From Galbula dea (Eukaryota > Chordata > Aves > Piciformes > Galbulidae): 64,000 bases of DNA. This document shows positions 1-13,551 of this stretch, one piece after another. The notes beneath the pieces were generated by a model, which saw only the letters and a list, made by a program, of their open reading frames with translations, did not search any database and was not told the origin of the DNA. The stretch covers positions 1,054,001-1,118,000 of the forward strand of contig VWZX01001040.1 in NCBI GenBank assembly GCA_013399015.1, in the 5' to 3' direction. How positions within the stretch are numbered: position 1 is the stretch's first letter; the number at the start of each line of letters is the position of its first letter. The position numbers and the translations under genes were made by a program.

Positions 1-3000
1 ATTTCTAGATATCATATCAGGAGGGGTAAGGCTTTGCAGAAGCACTCATCTTTTTGTGGGTGGTGAGGGCCCCTTGGGGACCTGTCTCTTCGTGGGTGGT
101 AAAGCACACTTAGCCATAAAAGTATTTTCTTACAGCTTGCTGCCTCCTTTTTAAAGGGAGAGAAGAAATAAAAAAATTACCCCTTCTCCAGAACACAAAG
201 GAGAGGCAGGGACCTGTCCAATCTGCTGTGTGGAGGGTATTAATTCTCAGTGGCCAAGGCCACTTTTGGTTGTCATCTTTGAAGAGAGGTCATGATTTTT
301 GCTTACAATTTTTACATGGGGGGGGGGGAAAAAAAAACCCTGACACCTCAAAGCAAACTCTGGCCCAGGTTTGCTTTACCCAATGGAATATCATCATAGA
401 TATTTTTATAGCTACCCTGGCATAAAGATGGAGGGAACTCTTGCTACAGCAACATAGTTGTACCTTGTATGAGGGATCTGCTAAAGATGCTGTGTACTGA
501 TGTCCAGCTCCCTTTCCCAGGTAGATATGACTGTACCATTAGATCCTTCTGCTTGCTACCCTGAAGGTTGGTTGTTTTTCAGTAATTGAGTGTTAATATA
601 TCAATCTGTTATCACTTTAAGGAGTACACATCTAAGTTTGTTGCTAGGTATTACATTCCCCAGTGGTAGTTTTTACTCCACATAGTATCATTACCTCATC
701 TTGCTCTGTTGGTTTCATGCTTCTGGCCTGCTGGCTTTCCTTGATTGCAGGGAAAGATGTGTGGTAAGGTATTGTAAAGTTAGTCACAACTTGCCTGCTC
801 TCCAGAGTTACTTTTGACTTGTGGGTTTGTTCATCCCTGGTGGGTTTACCTTACCTCTGTGGTTTACCTTAACATGAGCCATGCTAAGAAATTGCTCTCT
901 CTGTGTGGAGGCTGGAGGAGTTTTAGAATATGCCTTTGACAAGGTCAGAATCTAGGGAAATAAATTTAGGCTGCATACTTTTCCCAAAACATAAAATCTG
1001 CATTTTTTTGGTGGTTTTTGGGGTCATGAGCATGTGGTAGGTGGCAGGTGTCCTGCATGAGACAGAGAAATTCTTAAATAAAACCAAGCAGAGAATCCAA
1101 AGAGTATTTGTGCAATAGTAAACACAGGGCCAAGTCAGGGTGAAAGCACTAACTAAACTGGACTTGTCAGAAAAAAAGAAACTAACTGCTTTGAGTTCAC
1201 ATGGTGCAGTTTGAGAGCTAGAGATGTGAAGAACATTGAGGTTAATGCATTTCCCCTTTTCACCCTAGACATCCAAACTGTAGTCCAGAGTCTGTGAGGA
1301 CTTGAGAGAGTCAAGAACTTAATGCATGTTTATATTGTGAGAGAAAAGTGAAGAGCATACAAATGTGTGCTCTAAATGGCAAATTAGCATGAAATAGGGA
1401 GATGGGGATAAAATCAGAGGCAGGTGAAACGCTTAGAAGGGCTGGGAAGATGCTTCTGTATGTGATGGGAGGAATTGCAGGAGGGGAAGGGAAGGTTGAA
1501 AGGATTGAGGAAGCAATGTCACTTTGTAGTTTTCTTATAAGCAACAGAGATTCTGCACAGAGAAGAATGGAGGCTGGAGGAGGGGAGGGTTTGAGAAATG
1601 AGTCAAAAGGTGGTGATGAAGCAGCCAGGATTGCAGGTGTGGGTTTCAGTTAAGCTGGAGAAACTTCTTCTTTCAAACAATTGTTTGTATTAGCATTCAT
1701 GATGAGGGCATGCATGCACCTGTCCATGTGATGTCTTCTGCTATGCTACACACACAAGTTGCTTGAGAATCTGTATTTTGGTTCCTGACAGACCAACCCA
1801 ATCAGCTCTGTCTTCCCTGAGATGCTATAGTAGAGTTGGAAAAGTTGTGTAGTGGAGGGAATTGGACTGGTGATAGTTTTGTCTCATAGTGGATGGTGGA
1901 ATGGGAACTGGTATTGGGGTAGATCAGACTGAAAATCTGGTATGGAGCATGACTGGGGGAAGAAGCCAAGCACCCAATGCACACACATGTACAAACCTCT
2001 GTAGCCTCATGATGAGAACACTGAAAAGTATGAAGGAAGTCCAAAACTACTTTCACAGAGTGGAAGGGAAAGAAGACACAGAAGGAAGAGGACTGAGGGC
2101 AAATAACTAACAGTGTTTATAGGCTGGAAATCATAGCAAAATGGAATGAGGAAAGTGATAATGGTAAATATTGGAAGGCAACTTGTGGTGAGGAAGGGGT
2201 CATTAACAGAAAGTTCAGAGAGAGAGCTTATAGGCCACATGGGATGAATAGATTTGCAAAGTAAGGACTTGATTGGGTTCTCTATGTGGAAGACATGGAA
2301 GGGGTGCAAGAGGATTGTTTCTCCCTTTACCCAGCCCAGCTTGGTCACTGAGGTTCCACAGAAGACCCTTCATTCACTAGGTATGTGTATGTCTATTGAC
2401 AAAGGAAAGAGTGAAAGCTGAAGGCAAAGCCCTGTCATAACTTCTCTGCTTCTTCTGGCAAAGAAACTAACTGTAACTGGATGTTGGTCTCCCAACTTCT
2501 GTGATTTGAGTGAGGTGGTGCCTAACTCTGACTTGTGAGGCCTAATAAAATTGTCCTTTGGAACTCTTTAATTTTATGCTGAGTCCTAGGACTGAGAGGC
2601 TGGCCTTGGAGTACTCATTGTCTTCTAGGCTGTACTACTGCTGATTCTTTGGTCTAGTAGGAGCTGAACCTCTGGCTCTGCTACTATGAGGATGAGATCT
2701 TGGAGCCTCTCTCCACAGTTTATTTTTAGTTTGTACCCCTGCCTTCAGTAAAGCATGGCCTGCTCCAGACTAGTGTGGTTTGTGATTGTGATTGCCCTGT
2801 TCCCATTATCTGAATTTCCCCCACTCATGTTTGTAAAAGCTGTGTAGACTATGGTGGTTACATTGCAGAGCAGCTTCTTGGACAGTCTGCTTAGTATCCT
2901 CTGCAAGTATATGTGCTAATTCAAGATGGATTAAGGTCAAGTCTGCCCTGAAAAAAAACAAAACCCATCTGAAGTATCCATCTGTGCAGCACAGAGCCTG

Positions 3001-3693
3001 CATGCTGAGTAGCTGGGATGTACTTCTGCTGCCTTGAGTTTAGGTCTTAGTTTTTCTGTGTATGACTTTGACTTTTAATACTCCTTCCAATAGTGGGATA
3101 AAGTATTAGTTTCTTTTCATCTTGTGGTCACTTTTGTAATTGCAGTGAATTGGACCTGTCTGGTTGGAACTCAGTCGTGGCACTGATTTAGAGAAGTTGC
3201 TACAAGTTAATGAGCTTGGCTACCTCCGTGGTGGAGTCCTGCTGCCCCCTGGGAGCTCAGATGCCACATCACTCTTCTGTATATAGCACTGTTAATATCT
3301 TAAACAGTGGCCCATCAGAGTGAGGACTAGCATGCTTTGTCAGTTCTGCTCCACATACTCTGGGATCTGGGTCACAACTTGAGCCTGAATCTCTCCACAT
3401 TGACTATATGTGGAGATCTCTGTGGATTCACTGAAATGCTGGGAACAACTTTGTGCATTAAACCTAAGGGATGAAGGAGTCTTGTTTCCATTGCTGTCAC
3501 CTAGATCATGCCAAACCACTCTCAAAACTTCCTCCATCTGAAAACAGTCAAAACATTGCAAGAGTCAAGTACTTTATTTGCTGTAGGTTTCTTTTACTTC
3601 TTTCTTTTCCAGTTGGAACAATGTGATCATCCCATTATGTTCTTCCAGCCTGAGCTTCCTCCTTTGCATCTCACTGTGCTTTAAATCTAAACT

Positions 3694-3872
3694 GCCTTCC
3701 CATTAGTGGTTAGGATTCTGCACTCTCACCACTGGGACCTGGGTTCAATTCCTGGTTAGGGAAGCTTTGTTGTGACTCTAGTCTTAGGGAATCCTGCTCC
3801 AGCAGGGTGGGTTGGACTAGATGATCTTTCAAGGTCCTTTCCAACTCCTAACATACTGTGATACTGTGATTA
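3694..3872 (+). mobile_element. tRNA-Glu-derived SINE with CR1 tail, copy 1
   Basis: The head (about 3698-3764) reads like tRNA-Glu: TAGTGGTTAGGATTC, a CTCTCAC anticodon-loop remnant (anticodon CTC), a B-box-like GGTTCAATTCC and the 3' acceptor arm GTTAGGGAA. The 5' end of the tRNA, including part of the A box, is shortened. A few linker bases follow, then about 105 bp that match the 3' end of a CR1: TTAGGGAATCCTGCT, GGTTGGACTAGATGATC, CTTTCCAACTCCTAACAT, and two ATACTGTG octamers. The CR1 tail would let CR1 reverse transcriptase mobilise the element. It shares head, junction and tail with the minus-strand copy at 28581-28760, so it is a transposing family and not a chance fusion. Clear target-site duplications are not visible, as usual for CR1. 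Confidence 0.85.
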
Positions 3873-6671
3873 GTTAAGCTATCATCAGATTTTGTGTTTT
3901 CTGCTTTTTTTTTTTGATAGTTTCCCTGTTCACTGCTTTGCCCAGAAAGCAATGAGCCTGGCTTCTTACCTCCCAGGTTTTGTGCTGCCTTCTCTCCTTT
4001 TGCTGATCAGTCTGGGGATACCTCATAAATTGTTCCCTTTAGCAATCTCTTTCCAGCTTTGTATTCCCTTTGCAAGGTTAGTACCTGTTTTCTTTGCAGC
4101 AGAGTGACTGTGCAGGGCCCACTGGTCTGAGAAGAGGCTCTTCATGAGTATAGTGCATCCTTAACATACATTTCATAGATGCCACCTGTCAGTTCTTCAT
4201 TTGCCCTAAGACACTGTTAGTTTATTATATGGAGTTTATTTAAGTTGTCAGGACCTGCATTATTATTAATGGAGGTGCATTTTTCTCTGAGAACATGTGA
4301 CTTCATCTTAACCTCCCTAGACAAGTACAGATTCAGAACAGATAAGTATTTCCTCAACAGACCTATCCTGCTCACAGGATATTATGTGTGAAATGTAATC
4401 AACCATTGAGCATGTTTAGCTTAGTGCTCTGTTTTGTAGGTGGTAGCTCAGTTTGTGTCACTAAACTGACACAGCATTTTCATTGCAATTTGGGATGCAC
4501 AGGGCTTGTGCTGTAGTATAGCAGTCCTGAAATGGGTTTAAGGACAGTAAGAATTTTTGTAAGTCTTCCATTCACTGGCAGCTACAATGCTTTGAATGTG
4601 TTTCTGTGCTTGGAGCTGTTGTTAGTGCAGGGTACTGCTATTTCCACAGTGAAAAGTGGCTGCAGTGTTGAAGCCTGGTGGTATAATACACAGTAAAATC
4701 TCAGAAATTCAAACCCTTCTAGGAAACTTACTGGGATCAGTGAAAGTTTGTATTATTGCAGTGTGGTTGTTGATAAGGCATGCATGTGCTCTCTGAAGAT
4801 GCTGCTGAGGTTTTTTCCCACTGCAGATGAGTGTTTTGGCATAAGATGCACATTTAATGTTGTGCTAAGCACACATTGTTGCAGTAAGAGCTGCAGAGGC
4901 GGCAGCAGGCATTTGGCTTGCTGATTTGTTTGGATTAATAGGGTTTTGGGTAGTTCCCATGTACACTTGCAATGAAAAAGGCTCTTCTGTGTAAAAGCAG
5001 TTATTTTTTGCATCTATTCTGCATCTGTTGGCATAACTGTGTTGGTTAGATGGGAGTGCTGTTATAACATTGAGCCTGTGCTGAAGAGGAATTATTCGGT
5101 GTGAACTGAAACTGTGGCCACACTGATTTATGAGCTATGGAGTTGACGACAAAGTATAATCTATGCAGCATATGGGCTAAACTTAGCAAGTGTCTTGGCA
5201 AACAGTCCCTACAAGAAAACCTCAAGAAGTTGTAGGAACTCTTGAGTTACCTAAAATGATTATGCAGCAGTTTTGGCAAGGCTGGATTAGTCTCAAACTG
5301 TATTAGCACCTACCTTAGACAAGTGAACTGCAGTAGACCTAGTAGACACTGTGGGTAGTGTAACAAGTGTGGAGGACACAAACATTAGCCTTCAGTGGTA
5401 AGGATGTTCTGGTTAGGCAATGACAGCAACCCATATGAAGAGTTTTTTGTTGCTGCAGTGGAAATATTTCTCTGAATCCAGACACTCTGCTAGACCAGAA
5501 AGTTAACTTCTTTAATTACAGTTGGAAGCAAAAGTGTCTTAATACCATAAGAGTTCGGTTTCTCAGTGCCTGTGTTACTGGCTGAGGCACACTGCTAATG
5601 GAAAGGCTGTCTGTGAACATGCCAATGGGACCTTGCAACTTCTTATTTGGTGAGAGAGTGTTTGCCTTATTGCTGGGATGCTGGGTAGCAGACAGGCAAA
5701 TGACCTTGAAGTCATATGTTTAGGTTTTTTGCTTTGACATACAGCAGCAATGTATGAGGACTCTGCCTAGACTGAGTCGCATCACACAATGAGCTCAGAT
5801 GGGTTCTTGTGCTCGAGGGCCATTTAAACACAACTGAGGAAGTCTTGAGAGGCAACTCCCTGTTCCTGATACAGCTATTTGGGGAAGTTGGTCCTTGTGT
5901 TCTTCAGAAACACAGCAAAGTGAGATGGGAGCTCAGGAGGCTTGAGAATTTAGAGTGTGATGGCTGCTCAGCTCCTTGGTGGAAGGCTACCCCCTTTGTC
6001 TGGGCTCTCCAAGACTCTCCATCTAAGGCACTTAGGATTAGCAGACATATTTCATGCTCTGAAAAGTCAGAAAGGGAACGAAGGAGTTTTACAAAAGGAA
6101 GTGCCTGCCAGGCACAGATTTTGCTCTAGTTTTGTGCAGAGAATAAACACAGATGTGAGGGTTAAAAAGCAGACTTGCAATAGCATTTGATGGAAGGCTT
6201 GGTAATGATGCAAGAGACTTGGTGACAGGAGAGAGCAGAGGCATTGCAAGAGGCAGAGTTGACAGAGGGAGGAGCCAGAGTGACACACAGCATAGATTAC
6301 CTCTTGAGACCTTCCTAGTTTACCTTCACAGGGATTTCCTGAAACTTAAACTTCAGGAGAGATGTGTCATTTTAGTTTGGAGAGTCATCTACTGTTCATG
6401 CCCTCTTGTGTGGGTTCAAACAGAGGTGAACAAAGGGAATACACGTTTCTTTAGAGACTGCAAAGTTCAGCTGTCTTTTGCCTTTTCATCTAGCAGAGTG
6501 TCCTGGTTTCATTTGCTTCCTCCCTAGCTTAATTCTGGAAAACACTTCTTTTTTGCATTGCCAGTTGATTTGGAGCTGATTTCAAATGTATTATTTCACT
6601 GGATAGTTTGTTTTTAGTAGCTTGATATAGACCAGGTGGAGAAATGGCTGTAACCATCTTCTCACCAGAGA

Positions 6672-6980
6672 TGAAGGAAGGGCAGGAGCTGATCTCTTCT
6701 CTCAGGTGACCAGTGACAGGACCCAGGGGAATGTCATGAAGATGTGCCAGGGGAGGATAAGGTTGGACATTAGGAAAAGGTTCTTCACCCAGAGAGTGGT
6801 GGAGCATTGGAACAGGCTCCTGAGGGATGCAGTCACAGCACCAACTCTAATGGAATTCAAAAAGCATTTGGACAATGCCCTTCAAAACATGGTGTGACTT
6901 TGGGGTTTTACTGTGCATTGACAGAAGTTGGACTTGATCCTTGTGGATCCCTTCCAAATTGGGATACTCTGATTCTATTG
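6672..6980 (+). mobile_element. CR1 LINE 3' fragment
   Basis: A 5'-truncated CR1 whose coding strand is +. It carries the degraded C-terminal end of the reverse-transcriptase ORF: VTSDRTQGNVMKMCQGRIRL, DIRKRFFTQRVVEHWNRLL, then a short 3' UTR with GTTGGACTTGATCCTTGTGG and a decayed octamer tail. Several mutations make it clearly older than the copies at 13 kb and 53 kb. Confidence 0.85.
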
Positions 6981-8654
6981 TTTATCCTCACACTGACAAG
7001 GTAAAATTGTTTCTATTTCCCCAGTATTTTCTAAACAGTGGATTTCTGACTTCATGGCAGGGCAGTAGCTAATTCTGTTAAGTATCAGAAGATTTTTATG
7101 GTGTATGGAATAACAGAAATTAGGAAGAAAATGTAAAGCCCTTTCTCCAATGCTTTAGGCATTTAAAAAAAAAATAAGGACTTCTTTTTGCATGCAGAAA
7201 ATCATCTGACAGGCTGAAAATATGCAGAAAAGGTCAAACCAAAACATTAGTTAACCAAAATGCAAATTGGAATCTATTTTTAGTGCTTGAGTATTTTCCC
7301 TAAAAGGCTATACTGTAGGAAACATGTTTACATGTTTGAATCATAGAGTAGTATGAGGCATGCTTTTAACACATGCTGCTGTCACATGGAAATAAAGAAA
7401 TGGTCTTGAAATAAGCAACAGTATCTACAGAAACTTCCTTTAACAGCTCCAGCAGTTAGCTGAGTGGAAGACTTCAGCTCAATCTCCCCCTTCCTAGCAA
7501 AGGGCACGTGTGAGAAAAGAGAGAGCTTGTTTGCCAGCCCACTTTCAAACAACTTCTGAGTTGTTTCAGCCAACAATAACAAACGTTTCTTTCTGTTTCC
7601 ATAGCCTTTTCCTGTCAAGCTCTTTTAATGATACAGCATCTCTGTTTGCTGGAAGATTTCTCTTGACTGTCTAGCCTGCCAATGTTTCTTTCCACCTGCT
7701 GTGCTTCATGAAGCACCTCCTTGTCTTTAAACACCATTCCAGGTCTGTATCCAGGTCAGAATTCCAGGAGTCTCGTGGTGGTCACTAGACAAATGAAATT
7801 TTGCTCTTTAAAGTGTATATGAATGCCTTGGCATGACATAATGTAGAGCAATCAATATAGTGGAGCCTTCCCACAGAACTTCCCATCCACTGCAGCTAAA
7901 AGCATCATAAATGAAAAAGCAAGCAGCTCAGCCTAAACAGTCCTTGTTTGTAAGAAGAAAATCACTCATACTGGCTACATTTGGGTTGTACAAATGTAAA
8001 GACACCACTAGGACTTGCAACTCTGCTTTTTTTTTTCCAAGCAGGACTTGAGGCTTCAGTTTTCTGGTGAATTGTACTTACTACCCTGCAACAGCAAACT
8101 TTTAAACTGTGCATACCCAGTATCCTCTGAAACATAAACTAGATAAATGTATCAGTTACATGATACAACAATTACTTTCTGTTTAGTTTCTGAAGTCAGG
8201 CTCTCACTGGTCTCATTCATCCCTCTCTTTTCCAGCAGTTGTTTAGCAGTTATGCTCCTCTCCACTCACCACAAAGGTCAGGTGTCATTAAGACACTCTG
8301 GTGTGCTCATGGTTCATATAGTATTTATTTCTTTTCTTTTTTTTTTTTTTCCCCCTGGTGTCATGAGAGGTTATGACTATTATGCACTCCCTGGTTTTAA
8401 ATCCTGTCAGGCTTTCATTGTGGTAAGGCTGTACTTGAGGTAATAATTGATAGTGATTTAAGAGGTAGAAAGAAAGTCAATTTATCTTGTTGGGTTTTTG
8501 TTCTCTTCAACATTGCATATCATTTATTGGATGATTGCAGAAAGTTCTTGGCAAGTTGGAGACTTAAACCACGATCTGTCACTAGCAGTAGCTGAGAGAG
8601 CTGACATAGCTACTTCAAGGAAATTAAACTGCTTCTGCCTTACTGGTCACCCTG

Positions 8655-8874
8655 GGTAGGATGAGAACTTCCTATCACTATGAGGGTGGTTAGGCAGTGG
8701 AACAAGTTGCTCAGAGAGGTTGTGGCAGCCTCATCCCTGGAAGCTTTTAAGACAAGGCTTGATGGGGCCCTGTGTAACCTGATCTAGTGGATCGTGTCCC
8801 TGCTGGGCAGGGGGGTTGGAACTGGATGATCTTTGAGGTCCCTTCCAACTCTGACAATCCTATGATGATCCTAT
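8655..8874 (+). mobile_element. CR1 LINE 3' fragment
   Basis: About 220 bp of CR1 3' end, + strand: CACTATGAGGGTGGTTAGGC, a CTCAGAGAGGTTGTGG segment, GATGGGGCCCTG and GGTCCCTTCCAACTCTGACA, ending in imperfect (GATCCTAT)n-type octamers. Truncated at the 5' side within the terminal coding region; no open frame survives. Confidence 0.85.
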
Positions 8875-10565
8875 AAACAGTGACATTTGCTTACTCCAAT
8901 GTGTATATGTAAAATCTGTTATATCTTATTTGTCATCAAGGACAGTACAGGGTTTTCCTCCTCTGAGAGATTCTGTATGAATATTGCTGCCTGAACTCTT
9001 GCTGTTCCTGAAAATTCACCATGCTGTTTCATAGCTGATTTTTTTTTTAACTTCCATGTATAGCAAGTTGACATGAACAGGGGCTTTTCTATGGGGTGAA
9101 CAGCAGAGAAAAAGGAGAATTCTCTTCATTAAGGAGAAAAAATGATCAGCTTACTTGGTGAAATGCAAACAATTCAAATTAAGAGAAGAATGCATTTGAA
9201 AAGGGCCTTTGACCTCTTTTCCCTGAGGAAAAAGTGGACCCTACCATAAGAGACAAATAATTCCTAGATGCATTTCTGTATTAGCTATGTGATCAGACAA
9301 AGGAATATCTCCAGCATCAGGAAGGTAAGATGTCTAGGAGCCATCATGACTTTTCTGAGGATGGAGTCTTTGGGCAGGGCATCTCTTCATTTATTGTTTG
9401 TGTTTCTTGCAAAGAACCTGATTTCCTTTTGAAATCTGAAACTTATGACTGGAAAAATTCCCTTTCTTATATGATGCTTGTATTGTTCACAATGTGAATG
9501 AATCCCTTGGGCACTTAACTGGGCTTCTATTCAGATGATCATCTTCACTACCTGCAGCTGAAGCCTGCTCTTCCCATAGTTGATAAGACTGTTGTACTGC
9601 ATGCTAAGCATTATCCCATTGAAAAGGAAATTTTGCAATAGGAATGAGTATGAATGAAAGGTTCAGCCTTCAGAGAACATAGACCTCTTCAAGGCTTTCT
9701 CACTTAAGATGAAATCTAAGATGTTTTCAGTGCTTAGCTTGTGATAAGCTACCCTTAGTAACATACTGTGCATTCATTCATGAAAATCGTTTTGCCCAAT
9801 TCCTGGGCAAACAGTTTGCTGGTACATTGGAAAACAGTCAGAATAAATCCTTGAAAATAACAGGTTACTAGGTATGCTATTTCTACAGCATTAGCCCAGT
9901 TTCAGATTGTTAGCTCAGCCACTTCAAAGGCAATATCTTCATGGTAGCCTGGAACAGAGATTTGCTGGGACGTGTCAAATTCATAATTTAATACATTTAC
10001 TATGATCAAAGGTAGTCCCCAAAGCCAGGCTGCCCCATAAAATACTTCAGGGTCAGAGATGTCCAAGAACCTGTTACATCTCTACTAGGCTTCAGAGATC
10101 AGTAATGACATTTCAGATGAATTCAAATTCCTTCAGAAGTAGTTGAGAAAATCTGTTGTACTGCAACAAAGAGCCTTATCCTTGGTTTGTCAAACAGATT
10201 TGTCTTGTGTTTTGAGCTTCCTGGAGCCAGGATTATAGTGAAACTGGAACTAGTAAACATAAAAACTCATCAGCTGGGATAGATCTTTTATGCAAGTGTA
10301 GGATAACCTTGGTATCATTAGCTACAGTTACAAATGGGTTCATGAATAGGTAATTACTTTCCAAAGGTACTCATGCTTAAAGATGCAAGTATTAATCTAG
10401 GGGGAGTTTTATACCAGGGCCTAATCACTGTCTCAAATTGAGTCACAAATTAGCTCAGGGACTTCTCCACCTTCCTCAGGCTTATCTTTAAGCATCTTAG
10501 TAAATGTTTCTCTTACTGTGAGGTGAACTGCCAGTCACTAAAAACTTCAAAGAGCTAGTTTAGGG

Positions 10566-10640
10566 GGAAAACAAACCCCAGCCAAACAAAAAAAACCAAA
10601 CACAAAACAAAAAACCCAACCAACCAAACAACCCAACTCT
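10566..10640. repeat. C/A-rich low-complexity stretch
   Basis: Runs of CAAA, CCAA and AAAC units with almost no G or T. It generates long minus-strand open frames of F, C, V and G that are not proteins. Confidence 0.85.
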
Positions 10641-12981
10641 GGTTTCTGTTTAATACATGGAAGAGAAATTCCCATAATATGCAGATGTTCAGTGTTCTTG
10701 AAACTTGTACTTGAAAGCCTGTGGAGCTTTAAAGTATTAGCTCTTGCTCTGACAGTCTGATAGCAGTAGTCTGAAAGTATCTTCACTGAAGGAATGCTGG
10801 AGTGCCTTGGAAAGTGGTTTTGCACCACTTCTTTCCCTTTCAGTCTAAGACATTGGCTTGCAGGGCTTGATTCATAAAAGAGCAAGCAAAGGGTTGTTTC
10901 TCCTCATGCCAAGATGAGTTGGACCCTCTGAGGGGATTGAGACTGAGGGATAAATATCTGTCACATGTAGGTGGCCTATAAGAAAAGATTGGAAGATTTT
11001 TTTTTTTTTAAAGTCTTTTTTAAGACTTTCCCCCCCACTACTCTTTTAAACTCTCTTTTGTCATGTGCTGAGTGGGGGTGGATGGAGATTGGAGTAGTGG
11101 GGGAAGAAGGGGGGAGCTGTTGAAAGCATTTATCTTCATTTCTGCTATCACCCAGTGTTTATTACGCAGTGATAGACAGACGCAGGAAAGCTGCCAATCA
11201 AACCTACATTCACTGCATTTCAATTGGCCTTGGCTTTGGATTTCAGCATTTTAAAATCTACATCATCTCTACAGTAAAAGGTCATTCTGTTCATGGGGAT
11301 GACAAGCCTGAGACCCTCTGGTACCCACTGCAGTCACTTGTAATCCCATCAAAGAGTGGAAGAACCAAGAATCGGGACAGACTGTCAAGTGGCTGGTGAG
11401 AACTGCTGCTTGCTGATCTGCTACTGCCCACATTTAAGAAGCTGAAGTGTAGTGTTTGCCTCCAGGTTACCCTAGTACTTCAGAAGCAACATCACCTTCT
11501 GCTCTCACCCAGACTAAAACTGACTGGGCAAAGCCAGCTGAGAATGAGTTCTTGCACTGCATGGTGAACAAAAGCCTCTGTAGCGAGGATTTTAACGTTT
11601 AAGTTTTCTACTCATGATCTTCCCTATCAACCAGTGGAAAAGCAGACAACAAAGGTTAGGATAGCATAGTTGTCTACTGGGGGATATTTTCCTCCCCAGG
11701 TTGAATGTCTGATACATTTACATGCTTTTAATCAGCTTTACTGTAGGGCAGTGCATGTGGGAGTCTTCCTGCAGGACTTGTGATAGAAATATTTCTCTTT
11801 ATGTGTAGCTAGATATAATTTAATAATTACACTCAATTACATGATTAGTATAAGCAGAGGTAATTACTTAATAAAAACATGTAGGTCATGGATTTGCCAT
11901 TAGTGTTGGGCACACTGGTGTGGAGCCTTTAAGAAATGGACCAGATCTTTCTGAGTGGGCACCTTTCTCTCTCTGAACTTGTTCCCTGTGTCCTAATCTT
12001 TTTGATAAAGGTATCTGTTACCTGAAGCACTAGCATTAGTTGATATCTGTTGCTGGCTGTGGAATTTGTGCAGGTCTAATGGGGAGGCACTGCTTCTTTC
12101 CATGGTTAGCTTTTCCATGTGGGATGTGACTGCCTTTGGAGGTGAAGAGGATGAGGGGTTTAAATGAACACCATAACTAACCCAAAGGCTCCAGGGAAGG
12201 GGATGAGAAGACCAGAATCTCTACACAAAAATATTCAAAACCATTTACCAACAAGTTTATGTTACTTGTAGCATTAGGTGCAACAGTTGTATGAACCAGA
12301 TGAACTTGCTGTTTGTGGAGTAGTTAGTGATGTTGCTAGGCTTCTGTGGTGCAGAAGGAGCACTGCACAATTCCTCTCCTAGGGTATGTTATTCTTCAGT
12401 TTATATATTACTCACTGTGCCTACAAAAGTTGTTCTCATTGCAAAACAGCTGGTGACTTTGTCATGTTCATCTGTAATAAAGCTTAATATGTTGGAATTG
12501 TGTGCCCTGGGTAGTGCTACTGTTACCTGTCTTTGCAGAGTATTTTCCTTGTCTGGTTCAGTCCTATAAGGCAGTTACTACCTAGCTGGTGATGTTGGTT
12601 ACTGTTTCCCTGCACCAAGTCCAACTGCTTGAAATTTGTACAGAAACTAGTTTTCTATTCTCCACCTTGTGGCTGGAGGTGAGAAAGCAGAAGAGGTGCC
12701 CTTGTATACCAAACCTGGGCTTGCAATGGGACTTGTAAAGATAAGTCACATAGAATTTGTCTGTCTTCCCCTTCTGGTTACAAAATGCAATTTCTTTAAT
12801 GCTTTCTGCAGTGCCTATCTTTTGTTCAAAGGAGCCCTTTGTTTTTGGGGATATGGAGATCAACACCTTGGGCATACCTAAGAGCAGTGGAAATGTTCTT
12901 AATTCTGCTCTCCAAGTGATGTGTGCACATCTGACAGAGGCAGATACAGAGTCTGAGGAGAGGGATGGTGAAGGTTTGTTG

Positions 12982-13551
12982 GTAGGAGCAGGGAGGTGAT
13001 CTTGCCACTGTACACGGCACTGGTGAGGCCACACCTCGAGTACTGTGTGCAGTTTTGGGCACCGCAGTTTAGGAAGGACATGGAGGTACTAGAGAGGGTG
13101 CAGAGAAGGGCAACTAAGCTAGTCAGGGGTCTGGAAAACAGGCCTTATGTGGAGAGGCTTAGGGAGCTGGGCTTGTTTAGCCTGGAGAGGAGGAGGCTGA
13201 GGGGAGACCTTATGGCTCTCTTCAGCTACTCGAAAGGCCATTCTAGGGAGGCGGGTGTTGGCCTCTTCTCCCTTGTGACTAGTGACAGGACTAGAGGGAA
13301 TGGGCTTAAGCTGAGCCAGGGTAGGTTTAGATTAGATATTAGGAAGAATTTCTTTACTGAAAGAGTGGTTAGATATTGGAATAGGCTGCCCAGGGAGGTG
13401 GTGGAGTCCCCATCCCTGGAGGTTTTTAAGAAGAGGCTAGATGTGTTTCTTCAGGGGATGATTTAGGGGTAAGAGGAGTGTAGGGCTATCGGTTGGACTA
13501 GGTGATCTTGAGGGTCCTTTCCAACCCTAATGATTCTGTGATTCTGTGATT
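12982..13551 (+). mobile_element. Young CR1 LINE 3' fragment with open RT C-terminus
   Basis: A 5'-truncated CR1 in + orientation. From 12996 to 13466 it holds an uninterrupted 156-codon frame for the C-terminal part of the CR1 ORF2 protein (LYTALVRPHLEYCVQFWAPQ ... FKKRLDVFLQGMI). A short 3' UTR with GGTTGGACTAGGTGATCTTG and two to three ATTCTGTG octamers follows. The predicted protein differs from the copy at 53027-54071 at about 10 of 156 positions, so both come from a closely related, recently active subfamily. It lacks the RT catalytic motifs and is not a gene of the host. Confidence 0.93.

Noticed and set aside
3698..3764. Functional tRNA-Glu gene
   Set aside because: The 5' part of the tRNA is shortened, stems are mispaired, and the sequence runs directly into a CR1 tail shared with another copy; it is the head of a SINE.
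5809..6288. Overlapping open frames of 65-106 codons on both strands
   Set aside because: No convincing splice sites, no recognised domain, and both strands are equally open, as expected by chance.
11072..11399. Possible upstream exon in a fairly open region
   Set aside because: The translated frames do not resemble AMBRA1 or any family I know, and there is no acceptor/donor pair with a matching phase.
12582..13081. Overlapping minus-strand open frames of 60-150 codons
   Set aside because: They are shadows over the 5' edge of the + strand CR1 and flanking intron, with no protein-like features.
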